A stretch of 64,000 nt of DNA from Thermobifida alba (GCF_023208015.1 NZ_CP051627.1:3047501-3111500); one strand, 5' to 3'. Positions 1 through 10,021 are shown, counted from the first letter of the stretch. A program made the numbers and translations. The notes: a model not told the origin generated them from the sequence alone.

Positions 1-1954
<1,954 letters not shown>

Positions 1955-2059
1955 GGTGTGACCTCCCCCTTCAGAATTTCTGAACGATGAATGGCATGCA
2001 GACAAAAGGGACGACCACGGCGGCCTGCCGTCGCGGGTGCCAGACCAACCTCGTCGTGG

Positions 2060-2086
2060 TTAGCACTCTACCCTTGAGAGTGCCAA
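2060..2086 (-). promoter_or_regulatory. CIRCE operator (HrcA binding site)
   Basis: The sequence TTAGCACTC, 9 bases, GAGTGCCAA matches the CIRCE consensus TTAGCACTC-N9-GAGTGCTAA with one mismatch in the right arm. It lies just downstream of the predicted groES transcription start, where HrcA repression of heat-shock operons normally acts. Confidence 0.93.
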
Positions 2087-2102
2087 TACGAAACAGTAGT
2101 AG
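2074..2102 (+). promoter_or_regulatory. Candidate divergent promoter for the methyltransferase gene
   Basis: TTGAGA (2074-2079), a 17-base spacer and TAGTAG (2097-2102) read rightward. The -35 overlaps the CIRCE right arm and the -10 overlaps the groES -10 on the other strand, so the two promoters would compete and HrcA could affect both. The match is weaker than that of the groES promoter. Confidence 0.4.
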
Positions 2103-2121
2103 GGCGCATCCGGGTCGTCAA
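2093..2121 (-). promoter_or_regulatory. groES-groEL promoter
   Basis: On the minus strand TTGACG (2116-2121), a 17-base spacer and TACTGT (2093-2098) form a good housekeeping-sigma promoter. The predicted start falls at the edge of the CIRCE element, so HrcA binding would block clearance. Prediction from sequence only. Confidence 0.7.
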
Positions 2122-2147
2122 ACAACAGGTCACGGGGGAACGCGGAA

Positions 2148-3419
2148 GTGACGAACAGGCAGTTGGCAGGGTTTCGGGCGCTGCTCACCCCGGTGGGACG
2201 CCGTCTGCTCGACGAGGTCTCCCCGGGCGAGTCGGCGGCCGACCCGCTGCGGGCCGCCGACCGGCTGCGCCGCCACCCGGCGCTGACCGGGACCCCCCGC
2301 GACGCGGCCGCCGATCTGGTCAACGCGGTCCTGACCCAGGTCCGGCTGCGCGCCCGCGCCCGGGAGAAGTTCGGTCCGCTCGCCGAACGCCTCTTCTACA
2401 CCCCCGACGGCCTGGAACAGGCCACCCGGGCCCCCCTGGCGGCCCACCGGGCGCGCCGCGTCGCCGAACGGGTCGACCGCGACGCCGCGCCGGTGGCCGA
2501 CCTGTGCTGCGGGATCGGCGCCGACCTGCTCGCCCTGGCCGGAGCGGGACTGCCGGTGGAGGGCGTCGACCAGGATCCGCTCACCGTCGCCGTGGCCGAG
2601 GCCAACATCGCGGCCGCGGGCCTGGCCGGGCGGGCCCGGGTGCGCCTCGGCGACGCCACCGAGGTCCGCACCGCGGAGTACGCCGCGGTGTTCTGCGACC
2701 CGGCGCGGCGCGGCCGGCACGGACGGGTCTTCGACCCGCGCGCCTACTCCCCCGCCTGGGACACGGTCGTGGAACTGGCCCGCGGCGCCCCCGCCGGATG
2801 CGTCAAGGCCGCCCCGGGACTGCCGCACGAGTCGATCCCCGAGGGGGCGGCGGCCGAGTGGATCTCGGTGGACCGGGAGGTCAAGGAGACCGCGCTGTGG
2901 TTCGGGACGCTCGCCGAGGGCGTCGCGCCCCGACGGGCCACCCTGCTGCGGACCCGGCCCGACACCGGCGAGGTGGAGGTCACCACGCTGACCGGCCGCG
3001 GCCTGGCCGCGCCCCCGGTGTCGCGGCCCCTGCGCTACCTGTACGAACCCGACGGCGCGGTGGTCCGCTCGCACCTGGTCGCCGAGGCCGCGGCGGCCGT
3101 GGACGGCGCCCTCCTCGACCCGGCGATCGCCTACCTCACCTCCGACTCCCTGGTGCGCACCCCGCTGTGCCAGGTCTACGAGGTGCGCGAGGTCATGCCC
3201 TTCTCCCTGAAGCGGCTGCGGGCCGCACTGCGGGAACGGGGCGTGGGAACCGTGACGATCAAGAAGCGGGGCTCCGCGGTCGACGTGGAACGGCTCCGCC
3301 GCGACCTGCGGCTGAGCGGCCCGGAGTCGGCGGTGGTGGTGCTGACCCGCTTCGGCTCGCGGCCGTACTGCCTGCTGTGCGCCGAGGTCACCCCGGACTC
3401 CGGCGGCGGCCGGAAGTGA
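2148..3419 (+). CDS. Class I SAM-dependent methyltransferase with THUMP-like C-terminal domain
   Basis: A 423-residue protein of a family widespread in actinobacteria; the substrate is not established, though THUMP-type domains usually bind RNA. The SAM-binding motif I DLCCGIGADLLALA lies near residues 118-131, and a catalytic-loop-like FCDPARRGR lies near 182-190. The C-terminal ~80 residues, with KKRGSAVDVERLRRDL, resemble the THUMP-like domain seen in these proteins. The GTG start follows a GGGGGA stretch. It is divergent from groES with its start about 60 bases from CIRCE. An RNA or tRNA methyltransferase is the likely role; this is inference. Confidence 0.8.
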   Translation: MTNRQLAGFRALLTPVGRRLLDEVSPGESAADPLRAADRLRRHPALTGTPRDAAADLVNAVLTQVRLRARAREKFGPLAERLFYTPDGLEQATRAPLAAHRARRVAERVDRDAAPVADLCCGIGADLLALAGAGLPVEGVDQDPLTVAVAEANIAAAGLAGRARVRLGDATEVRTAEYAAVFCDPARRGRHGRVFDPRAYSPAWDTVVELARGAPAGCVKAAPGLPHESIPEGAAAEWISVDREVKETALWFGTLAEGVAPRRATLLRTRPDTGEVEVTTLTGRGLAAPPVSRPLRYLYEPDGAVVRSHLVAEAAAAVDGALLDPAIAYLTSDSLVRTPLCQVYEVREVMPFSLKRLRAALRERGVGTVTIKKRGSAVDVERLRRDLRLSGPESAVVVLTRFGSRPYCLLCAEVTPDSGGGRK

Positions 3420-3750
3420 GCCGCGCCCGGGGCCGCCCGTGCCGGTGACGCCTGCTCTCCCGCCGCCGTACATAACGGTACGTACGGTTCTTCCGCGGTC
3501 TCATGGGACAACGGCTCCCGTGTCGTTAGACTGACCGCGCTGAATGTTTCCCCCTCAACTCGCGACTGGTACGGCGGCCGGTTTCGGCCCGCCCGTGCGG
3601 GCCTTCCTCAACGACACCCCCTACGCAGCGTAGGCGTCCGATTCCGGTTGGCCGCCTCGGTGGGTCCTCGCGGCGCCGCCGGACCTCGCGGGACTCCCCG
3701 TCCGGAAGTAGCCGACGACGGGGAAGCGCCATATCCAAAGGAGCACCTCG
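3420..3750 (+). other. Intergenic region: promoter and structured leader of the coiled-coil gene
   Basis: No gene is seen in these 331 bases. A promoter candidate TGGGAC (3504-3509), 17 bases, TAGACT (3527-3532) would give a leader of about 210 bases. It can fold into several hairpins: GGCCCGC/GCGGGCC (3586-3603), CCTACGC/GCGTAGG (3620-3634) and CCGGAC/GTCCGG (3679-3705). A good SD, AAAGGAG (3737-3743), precedes the GTG start of the next gene. No known riboswitch was recognised. Confidence 0.5.
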
Positions 3751-6450
3751 GTGGAACAGACCAACCACAACTTCCTCAACGGGGGAGGTCAGGCCGGGAT
3801 CTCTGATCGCATGCGGGAGCTGCTCTCCCGAGCCGCCCAGGAGCATCTCTCGGAGCAGAAATCGCAGGGTGCGATCACCGAGGAGATGCGCCAGCGGCTG
3901 GAGGGCATGGAGTGGCTGCTGCGTGAGTTCCGGGAACGGGAACTGGCCGCCCTGTCCGAGAGCGTCACCGCGGTCCAGGGCCGCGTCGAGGAACTGTCCA
4001 CCCGTCCCCCCGAGTGGGCCGAGACACTCGCCGAACACATCGAACAGGTGGGGGTGCGGGTCAGGCCGCTGTCCGAGATGGCTCCGCTGCGTTCGGACGT
4101 CACCGGACTCACGGACGGCCTGGAGAACGCGCTGAACCGGTTGGCCGAACTCGCCGACACCGCCGCGCGCACCGCGGAGCAGACCGCCGTGCTCCACGAG
4201 CGGCTGGAGGGCCTGGCCAGCGCCGTCGACCTGCGCCTGTCCCGTATCGACGAGGCCATCGAGTCGCTGAGCACCCGGGCCGCGACCCTGGAGAACGCGG
4301 TGGAGTCGGTCGGTGAGCGCCTGGAGCAGCGTCTCGCCTCCACCCTGGAGGAGCAGCGCGACGCCCTGAGCGAGACCCGCACCCAGCTCGAACAGCGCAT
4401 CACCGACACCGCCGCCTCCCTGAGCCAGAAGGCCGCCGAGCACCACACCAGCCTCACCACCGCCCTGAACGAGCAGCGCGAGACCCTCACCGCACGCCTG
4501 GACGAACAGCGCGAGACCCTGGACGAGACCCGCACCCAGCTCGAACAGCGCATCACCGACACCGCCGCCTCCCTGAGCCAGAAGGCCGCCGAGCACCACA
4601 CCAGCCTCACCACCGCCCTGAACGAGCAGCGCGAGACCCTCACCGCACGCCTGGACGAACAGCGCGAGACCCTGGACGAGACCCGCACCCAGCTCGAACA
4701 GCGCATCACCGACACCGCCGCCTCCCTGAGCCAGGAGAGCGCCGAGCACCACACCAGCCTCACCACCGCCCTGAACGAGCAGCGCGAGACCCTCACCGCA
4801 CGCCTGGACGAACAGCGCGAGACCCTGGACGAGACCCGCACCCAGCTCGAACAGCGCATCACCGACACCGCCGCCTCCCTGAGCCAGGAGAGCGCCGAGC
4901 ACCACACCAGCCTCACCACCGCCCTGAACGAGCAGCGCGAGACCCTCACCGCACGCCTGGACGAACAGCGCGAGACCCTGGACGAGACCCGCACCCAGCT
5001 CGAACAGCGCATCACCGACACCGCCGCCTCCCTGAGCCAGGAGAGCGCCGAGCACCACACCAGCCTCACCACCGCCCTGAACGAGCAGCGCGAGACCCTC
5101 ACCGCACGCCTGGACGAACAGCGCGAGACCCTGGACGAGACCCGCACCCAGCTCGAACAGCGCATCACCGACACCGCCGCCTCCCTGAGCCAGGAGAGCG
5201 CCGAGCACCACACCAGCCTCACCACCGCCCTGAACGAGCAGCGCGAGACCCTGAGCGGCACCCTCTCGCAGAGCGTGGAGTTCCTGACCACGCAGGCCGA
5301 CGAGAACCACGCCGAGGCCACCGCCGCGATCGCCGACGTCAACAGCGCGGTCGTGGCGCTGGGCGGCACCACCGGCGAGCAGCTCGGCGAGATGCGCGAG
5401 CAGCTGCGCAGGAACCGCGTGGAGCTGTCCGAGCAGTTCGCCGCCCAGCACGCGGAGCTGCGGGAGCGCGACGACGAGCTGCACGAGGCGCTGCTGGCCC
5501 GGCTCGGCGAGACCGCCGAGGCCCTGCGCTCCGCCCTTGACGAGAGCCGTTCCGCGGCCGCGACGGCCGCCGCGGAACTGGCCGCCGCGATCACCGAGGC
5601 CCGCACCGAGGCCAAGGGGGACTCCGCCGCCCTGGCGGAGCGGCTCACCGCCCGCGTCGAGGAGCTGCGGTCGGCCGTGGCGGAGGACGTCCGCGCGCTC
5701 GGCACGACCGTCGAGGAACGCGGCACCGCCCTGGCCGAGCAGTTCACGGAGCACCGCACCGCCGTGGACGAGCGTCTCGACCAGCACGAGCGTGAGCTGG
5801 CGGAGCGGGTCGACGCCCACCTGACCGCCGTCACCACCCGGTTGGAGACCCAGCACGAGTCGCTGACCGGCAGGTTCGAGCACGGTCTGGGCAGCCTCGG
5901 CAGCCGCTTCGACACCTTCGAGGGCCGCTTCGACGGCAGCTTCGAGGGCATCGACGGCAAGATCGACGGGCTCAACGGCCGCCTGGACGGCCTCGACGGC
6001 CGGGTCACCGGCGTGGAGGGCAAGTTCGAGGGCGTCAACGGCCACTTCGAGGGGGTCGACGGCCGCCTGGAGGCGATCGACGACCGGCTGGAGGCGGTCA
6101 ACCAGCGCCTGTCCCAGCTGCCCGCCTCCCTGGAGGTCAGCGAGGTGCACCGGCGCCTGACCGAACTGGTGGAGCGTCCGGTCATCGACCACGGCGACCG
6201 CCTCGACTCGCTGGACCGCAAGCTCGACGAGGGCTTCGACCCGCTGCTGAGCGAGCTGCGCGCCCGCCCCGACCGGCACGAGTTCGAGGAGACCATCAGC
6301 GAGGCCGTGGAGACGTCGCACGACGACATCACCAAGCGCCTGGCCGCCCTGGAGGAGACCATGCTCGCCCTGGCCGAGGCCCTGCTGCGGCCCGGCCGCG
6401 ACGGCAAGAAGCGGCGCTCCGGCGGCTTCGACGACGAGGACGACGAGTAG
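3751..6450 (+). CDS. Long coiled-coil protein with 51-residue repeats (cytoskeleton-like)
   Basis: An 899-residue soluble protein with no signal peptide or membrane segment, composed almost wholly of Glu/Arg/Gln/Ala/Leu-rich helix. After a non-repetitive N-terminal ~205 residues comes a block of nearly identical 51-residue units (DNA 4372-5253), then an irregular coiled coil, then strict heptads of the type LDGLDGR (about 5902-6111), and finally a basic-acidic tail KKRRSGGFDDEDDE. Within each unit the hydrophobic core residues are spaced 4,7,4,7,4,7,4,7,7, that is, four hendecads and one heptad. Repeats of 51 residues are known from the Streptomyces filament proteins Scy and FilP, so a scaffolding or filament role is inferred. 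No enzymatic motif is visible. GTG start behind AAAGGAG; convergent with the toxin-antitoxin pair. Not recognised as a named gene. Confidence 0.85.
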   Translation: MEQTNHNFLNGGGQAGISDRMRELLSRAAQEHLSEQKSQGAITEEMRQRLEGMEWLLREFRERELAALSESVTAVQGRVEELSTRPPEWAETLAEHIEQVGVRVRPLSEMAPLRSDVTGLTDGLENALNRLAELADTAARTAEQTAVLHERLEGLASAVDLRLSRIDEAIESLSTRAATLENAVESVGERLEQRLASTLEEQRDALSETRTQLEQRITDTAASLSQKAAEHHTSLTTALNEQRETLTARLDEQRETLDETRTQLEQRITDTAASLSQKAAEHHTSLTTALNEQRETLTARLDEQRETLDETRTQLEQRITDTAASLSQESAEHHTSLTTALNEQRETLTARLDEQRETLDETRTQLEQRITDTAASLSQESAEHHTSLTTALNEQRETLTARLDEQRETLDETRTQLEQRITDTAASLSQESAEHHTSLTTALNEQRETLTARLDEQRETLDETRTQLEQRITDTAASLSQESAEHHTSLTTALNEQRETLSGTLSQSVEFLTTQADENHAEATAAIADVNSAVVALGGTTGEQLGEMREQLRRNRVELSEQFAAQHAELRERDDELHEALLARLGETAEALRSALDESRSAAATAAAELAAAITEARTEAKGDSAALAERLTARVEELRSAVAEDVRALGTTVEERGTALAEQFTEHRTAVDERLDQHERELAERVDAHLTAVTTRLETQHESLTGRFEHGLGSLGSRFDTFEGRFDGSFEGIDGKIDGLNGRLDGLDGRVTGVEGKFEGVNGHFEGVDGRLEAIDDRLEAVNQRLSQLPASLEVSEVHRRLTELVERPVIDHGDRLDSLDRKLDEGFDPLLSELRARPDRHEFEETISEAVETSHDDITKRLAALEETMLALAEALLRPGRDGKKRRSGGFDDEDDE
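4372..5253 (+). repeat. 153-bp in-frame tandem repeat, 5 full copies plus 117 bp
   Basis: Units begin at 4372, 4525, 4678, 4831, 4984 and 5137 and are almost identical at the DNA level. The first two encode KAAEHH at the same place where the later ones encode ESAEHH, so copies fall into two subtypes. Near-identity including synonymous positions points to recent duplication or homogenisation. Copy number may vary between strains and is prone to assembly collapse. Confidence 0.97.
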
Positions 6451-6471
6451 CCCCGGCACCGGGGAACAGCA

Positions 6472-6503
6472 CGAGGGGCCGGTCCGTACGGACCGGCCCC
6501 TCG
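6472..6503. terminator. Bidirectional terminator, perfect 32-bp palindrome
   Basis: CGAGGGGCCGGTCCGT is followed directly by its exact reverse complement. It lies 21 bases after the coiled-coil stop and 46 bases past the antitoxin stop on the other strand, so it can serve both convergent genes. It lacks a long U run, as is common in actinobacteria. Confidence 0.75.
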
Positions 6504-6549
6504 CCGTCTTCTCACCGGATCGTCAGCCGGTTGCCCCGCCGCAGCGGCA

Positions 6550-6903
6550 TCAGGCTGCCGCGACCCTGCGCACGGCGTCCAGGTCCCGTTCCAGGCTCCG
6601 GATGGCACGGAGAAGCTGGTCCCGGTTGAGCACCGTGCCCGAGTCGTCCGCGGCGACCAGAGCCGCCTGCCGTACAAAGGCGGTGACCTTCATCCCCGCC
6701 CGTTTCGCGGCTTCCTCCAGCATCCGCATCTCCGAGTCCGACAGCCGGATCGACAGCGTGATGCACCGGCCTGTCCGCTCGGGTTTGCGGGTGACGGCGA
6801 CCTCCTCACCGCCCTCGAAGTCAGCGAGGTCACGGTGGGTGTCGTAGTACTCCGCGAGTTGGGCCTCGCTCATGCCCTCGGTCGGGTCGTTGTCCACAGT
6901 CAT
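6550..6903 (-). CDS. BrnA-type antitoxin / CopG-like DNA-binding protein
   Basis: A 117-residue protein starting MTVDNDPTEGMSEAQL. The C-terminal half contains a ribbon-helix-helix pattern, ITLSIRLSDSEMRMLEEAAK, followed by a second helix AGMKVTAFVRQAAL, as in CopG/Arc-like antitoxins. Its ATG overlaps the toxin TGA by one base (TGATG), so the two are translationally coupled with the toxin first, the usual BrnT-BrnA order. Antitoxins of this type bind their own promoter, and the inverted repeat at 7156-7184 is the likely operator. A longer in-frame start would extend back into toxin coding and is not used. Confidence 0.75.
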   Translation of the reverse strand: MTVDNDPTEGMSEAQLAEYYDTHRDLADFEGGEEVAVTRKPERTGRCITLSIRLSDSEMRMLEEAAKRAGMKVTAFVRQAALVAADDSGTVLNRDQLLRAIRSLERDLDAVRRVAAA

Positions 6904-7139
6904 CACACCTCCCAAGCCGTGATCGGACGGACACGGTCCCGTCCCCGGTCGTAGTGGACCACCACCACCGCTTTTCTCCCTCCGTCGGTGAAGGAGACGA
7001 CGATGAAACGACCAAGGATCTCGGGATGACGTTTCCACCGATCCGAGTTGAACAAGACCTGCTCGATCTCCTCACGTGTCAGCCGACGTGTCGCATGGTC
7101 GAGATTGTCCTCGTCCCATTCGATGGAGTCGAAGAGCAC
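6903..7139 (-). CDS. BrnT family ribonuclease-type toxin
   Basis: A 78-residue basic protein with the BrnT layout: an N-terminal FDSIEWDEDNLDHA segment, an RxLTREEIEQVLF helix, a central strand RFIVVSFTDGGRKAVVVVHY and the terminal RVRPITAWEV. BrnT toxins are RelE-fold RNases that inhibit translation; activity here is inferred. GTG at 7137-7139 is chosen because GGAGAGG lies 8 bases upstream; an upstream start would run into the operator. It is shorter at the C-terminus than many BrnT proteins, ending right after the ITA motif, so activity is not guaranteed. Confidence 0.75.
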   Translation of the reverse strand: MLFDSIEWDEDNLDHATRRLTREEIEQVLFNSDRWKRHPEILGRFIVVSFTDGGRKAVVVVHYDRGRDRVRPITAWEV

Positions 7140-7155
7140 ACTTCTACCTCTCCGC

Positions 7156-7184
7156 GTGTTGCAATGATAGGAAAATTGCAACAC
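7156..7184 (-). promoter_or_regulatory. Operator/promoter of the toxin-antitoxin pair
   Basis: A perfect 10-bp inverted repeat, GTGTTGCAAT (7156-7165), 9 bases, ATTGCAACAC (7175-7184), sits 17 bases upstream of the toxin start. The minus-strand hexamer TATCAT (7164-7169), a good -10, lies inside it. This is the expected arrangement for autorepression by a ribbon-helix-helix antitoxin. It is strikingly AT-rich against the background. Confidence 0.75.
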
Positions 7185-7221
7185 ACAGAGAAGGGGGCTC
7201 GCAGCGAAACCGGTGTTCTCC

Positions 7222-8265
7222 TCAGCCCGCCAGCACGCTGCTCACCGGCAGCGAGGTGTCGACGGCCAGGTCCAGCGGGGACGGCGGCAGTCCCGCGGCC
7301 ACGACCTCCGCGCCCAGGGCCGCGATCATCGCGCCGTTGTCGGTGCACAGCCGGGGCCGGGGCACCCGCACCTGGATGCCCGCCGAGGCGCACCGCTTCT
7401 CGGCCAGCGCGCGCAGCCGCGAGTTGGCGGCCACCCCGCCGCTGATCACCAGGTGCCGCACGCCGTGCTCCCGGCACGCGTCCACGGCCTTGCGGGTCAG
7501 CACGTCGGCGACCGCCTCCTGGAAGGCCGCGGCCACGTCCGGCACGCCGACCGCGTGCCCCTGCCGTTCGGCGTCCTCCACCCAGCGGGCCACCGCCGTC
7601 TTCAACCCGGAGAAGGAGAAGTTGTAGGTGCCGTCGCCCCACTTGCCGCGCGGGAAGTGGATCGCGCGGCCGTCGCCGTCGCGGGCCGCCCGGTCGATCT
7701 GCGGCCCTCCCGGGTAGGGCAGGCCGAGCAGGCGCGCCACCTTGTCGTAGGCCTCGCCCGCGGCGTCGTCCACGGTCTCGCCGAGCAGGCGGACGTCCGT
7801 GGCCAGGTCCCGCACCAGCAGCAGCGACGTGTGCCCGCCGGACACCAGCAGCGCCACCACCGGTTTGGGCAGCGGGCCGTGCTCCAACTGGTCCACGGCG
7901 ACGTGGCCGACCAGGTGGTTCACCCCGTACAGCGGTTTGTCCAGGGCCAGCGCGTAGGCCTTGGCCGCCGACAGGCCCACCAGCAGCGCCCCCGCCAGTC
8001 CGGGGCCGGCGGTGACCGCGATCGCGTCCACGTCGGACAGCCGGACGCCGGCGCGTTCGGCGGCCCGGCGCACGGTGGGCGTCATCGCCTCCAGGTGCGC
8101 GCGGCTGGCGACCTCGGGCACCACACCGCCGAACCGGGCGTGCTGGTCGACGCTGGAGGCGACCTCGTCGGCGAGCAGCTCGCAGCCGCGCACGAAGGCG
8201 ACCCCGGTCTCGTCGCAGGAACTCTCGATCCCCATGATCAGGGGGGGCTGGCCGGCAGTGGTCAT
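7222..8265 (-). CDS. tsaD: tRNA N6-threonylcarbamoyladenosine transferase TsaD
   Basis: TsaD transfers the threonylcarbamoyl group to A37 of ANN-decoding tRNAs, working with TsaB and TsaE in the cytosol. The 347-residue protein shows the ASKHA-fold signature [12 protein letters not shown], the metal-binding NHLVGHVA (His117 and His121), the SGGHTSLL motif and [10 protein letters not shown]. Its ATG overlaps the rimI stop by four bases (ATGA). It is last in the alr-tsaE-tsaB-rimI-tsaD run. Confidence 0.97.
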   Translation of the reverse strand: MTTAGQPPLIMGIESSCDETGVAFVRGCELLADEVASSVDQHARFGGVVPEVASRAHLEAMTPTVRRAAERAGVRLSDVDAIAVTAGPGLAGALLVGLSAAKAYALALDKPLYGVNHLVGHVAVDQLEHGPLPKPVVALLVSGGHTSLLLVRDLATDVRLLGETVDDAAGEAYDKVARLLGLPYPGGPQIDRAARDGDGRAIHFPRGKWGDGTYNFSFSGLKTAVARWVEDAERQGHAVGVPDVAAAFQEAVADVLTRKAVDACREHGVRHLVISGGVAANSRLRALAEKRCASAGIQVRVPRPRLCTDNGAMIAALGAEVVAAGLPPSPLDLAVDTSLPVSSVLAG

Positions 8266-8720
8266 CGCTCTTCCTCAAGGGGTTCCAGGCGGCGCATGAC
8301 GACGGCGTCCGCGCCGGCGTAGTAGTCGGGGCGCATCCCGATCTCCTCGAACCCGAACCGTCGGTACAGCTCCTGGGCGCGCGGGTTGTCCGACCGCACC
8401 TCCAGGAACACGGCGCTGACGCCGCGGCGGCGCGCCTCCTCCAGCAGCGCCGTGAGCAGGGCGCGGCCGATCCCCTGCCCCCACCGGTCGGGGGCCACGG
8501 CCATCGTCTGCACGTCGCCCTCCGGCGGCACCGCGCGCAGCCCCGCGTATCCGACGAGCGACCCGTCGGCGTCCTGGGCGACCAGGTAGTGGCGGTCGGG
8601 CTGGGCGAGTTCGTCGCGCAGCATCCCCTCGGTCCAGGCGTCGGCGGGAAACAGCTCCCGCTCCAGCTTCATGACCTCGTCGACGTCGCCGACGGTCATC
8701 GGGCGCAGCACGGGGCTCAT
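8262..8720 (-). CDS. rimI: Ribosomal protein S18-alanine N-acetyltransferase RimI
   Basis: A 152-residue GNAT-fold enzyme that acetylates the N-terminus of ribosomal protein S18 using acetyl-CoA. The acetyl-CoA loop [10 protein letters not shown] (about residues 80-89), the preceding strand VQTMAVAP and the C-terminal [17 protein letters not shown] are clear. The start [16 protein letters not shown] at 8718-8720 overlaps the tsaB stop by four bases, and its own stop overlaps tsaD by four, so the three are translationally coupled. Substrate specificity is inferred from the family and context. Confidence 0.93.
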   Translation of the reverse strand: MSPVLRPMTVGDVDEVMKLERELFPADAWTEGMLRDELAQPDRHYLVAQDADGSLVGYAGLRAVPPEGDVQTMAVAPDRWGQGIGRALLTALLEEARRRGVSAVFLEVRSDNPRAQELYRRFGFEEIGMRPDYYAGADAVVMRRLEPLEEER

Positions 8721-9412
8721 CGGGTCCGCTCCAGCTCGGCCGCGGTGGGCTGGCGCACCTTCTTGGGCGCCCCGGGCACCTGGGCGTCGGGGCGGCGCAG
8801 GTACAGCGGGCGCGGCTCGGGCAGTTCGGCGCCGTCCAGCAGGGCGCGCACGGCGAGCTCCCCGAGCGCGGCGGCCGACGGGTACAGCGGTTCGGCCGCC
8901 CCGGGGTCCTGGCCGAAGACGTCGGCGTACAGCCGGGCCCCGTGGCCGAGGACCGGCAGTCCCCCGGTGTCGACGTCGGCGGGCCGGTCCACGGCGATGT
9001 CCCCGATCCGGGTGGCGCGGTCGGCGTAGCGCGCCCAGAACACCTCCCTGCGGCGGGCGTCGGTGGCGGCGACGAACGGGGTGGTGCGTCCCGACGTCCA
9101 CGCCAGGGCGTCCAGGGTGGCCACGCCCACGCACGGCACGCCCAAGGCCTCGGCGAGGGCGTGCGCGGTGGCCAGCCCCACCCGTAGCCCCGTGTAGGGG
9201 CCCGGGCCGATCCCCACGGCGACGTGGGTGACGTCGGCGAGCGCGGCGCCGGCCTCGGCGACGACGGAGCGGATCTGGGGGGTGAGCAGTTCGCCGTGGC
9301 GCCGGGCGTCCACGGAGGAGCAGGCGGCGCGCACCCGCACGCCGTCGGAGCCGGGCTCGCACAGCGCCGTGGTGACGGCGGGGGTGGCGGTGTCAAAAGC
9401 CAGAAGCAGCAC
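8717..9412 (-). CDS. tsaB: tRNA t6A biosynthesis protein TsaB
   Basis: TsaB is the non-catalytic partner that dimerises with TsaD. It has 231 residues from the GTG at 9410-9412, giving the characteristic start VLLLAFDTATPAVTTAL. The motifs HGELLTPQIRSVV and GIGPGPYTGLRVGLATA are typical. There is no strong SD; the start is 11 bases after the tsaE stop, so re-initiation is likely. The C-terminal ~30 residues are a proline-rich, poorly conserved tail. Confidence 0.95.
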   Translation of the reverse strand: MLLLAFDTATPAVTTALCEPGSDGVRVRAACSSVDARRHGELLTPQIRSVVAEAGAALADVTHVAVGIGPGPYTGLRVGLATAHALAEALGVPCVGVATLDALAWTSGRTTPFVAATDARRREVFWARYADRATRIGDIAVDRPADVDTGGLPVLGHGARLYADVFGQDPGAAEPLYPSAAALGELAVRALLDGAELPEPRPLYLRRPDAQVPGAPKKVRQPTAAELERTR

Positions 9413-9423
9413 GGTCGACCAGC

Positions 9424-9921
9424 CTATTCGAGTTCGTCTGCGGTGAGTGCGGCCAGCGTGCCGCGCCAGCGGTCCCCCACCCGGCGGATCCGCACCGTCC
9501 GGGTGTCGTCGGCGTGCCGGTCGATGCTGATCTCCAGGCGGTCGTCGTTGAGCCACTCCGCCACGCCCGTGCCCCACTCGATGACGGTGACCGCCTCCGC
9601 CATCCCCGCCTCCAGGTCGAGGTCGTCGAGTTCGTCGGGGCCGCCGAGCCGGTAGGCGTCGACGTGCACCAGGTCGGGGCCGCCGACGAGGCTGGGGTGG
9701 GTGCGGGCGATCGCGAAGGTGGGCGAGGTGACGGGGCCGCGGACGCGCAGCCCCCGGGCGAGGCCCTGGGTGAAGGTGGTCTTGCCCGCGCCCAGCGGCC
9801 CGGACAGCAGGACCAGGTCCCCGGCGCGCGTCTCGGCCGCGACCGCGCCGCCCAGGGCGCGCATCGCGGTGTCGGTGGCGACGGTGACGGTGGTGGTGTC
9901 GGTCGATGCGGTGTCGGTCAT
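9424..9921 (-). CDS. tsaE: tRNA t6A biosynthesis ATPase TsaE
   Basis: TsaE is the P-loop ATPase that resets the TsaBD complex. Walker A is GPLGAGKTT near residues 41-49; the TSPTFAIAR segment, the HVDAYRLGG block and VIEWG are all present. ATG at 9919-9921 gives 165 residues, slightly longer than usual because of a Thr-rich N-terminus; an in-frame start 22 codons upstream exists but has no better SD. It follows alr by 100 bases. Confidence 0.93.
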   Translation of the reverse strand: MTDTASTDTTTVTVATDTAMRALGGAVAAETRAGDLVLLSGPLGAGKTTFTQGLARGLRVRGPVTSPTFAIARTHPSLVGGPDLVHVDAYRLGGPDELDDLDLEAGMAEAVTVIEWGTGVAEWLNDDRLEISIDRHADDTRTVRIRRVGDRWRGTLAALTADELE

Positions 9922-10021
9922 GTCCGTTCGGCTCGCGGCTCGGAGGGAGGCGGCGGGCATCCGCCGTACAAGCACCAGGGTAGGCACTGCGGGGAGCGCG
10001 CCGGACGCCCGCGCGGCGCGC

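Noticed and set aside
4372..5253. CRISPR-like regular repeat array
   Set aside because: There are no spacers; units are contiguous 153-bp coding repeats within one reading frame.
3526..6459. Very long minus-strand open frame (977 codons) opposite the coiled-coil gene
   Set aside because: It mirrors the 153-bp repeats in antisense, has no SD or family resemblance, and arises from high GC content.
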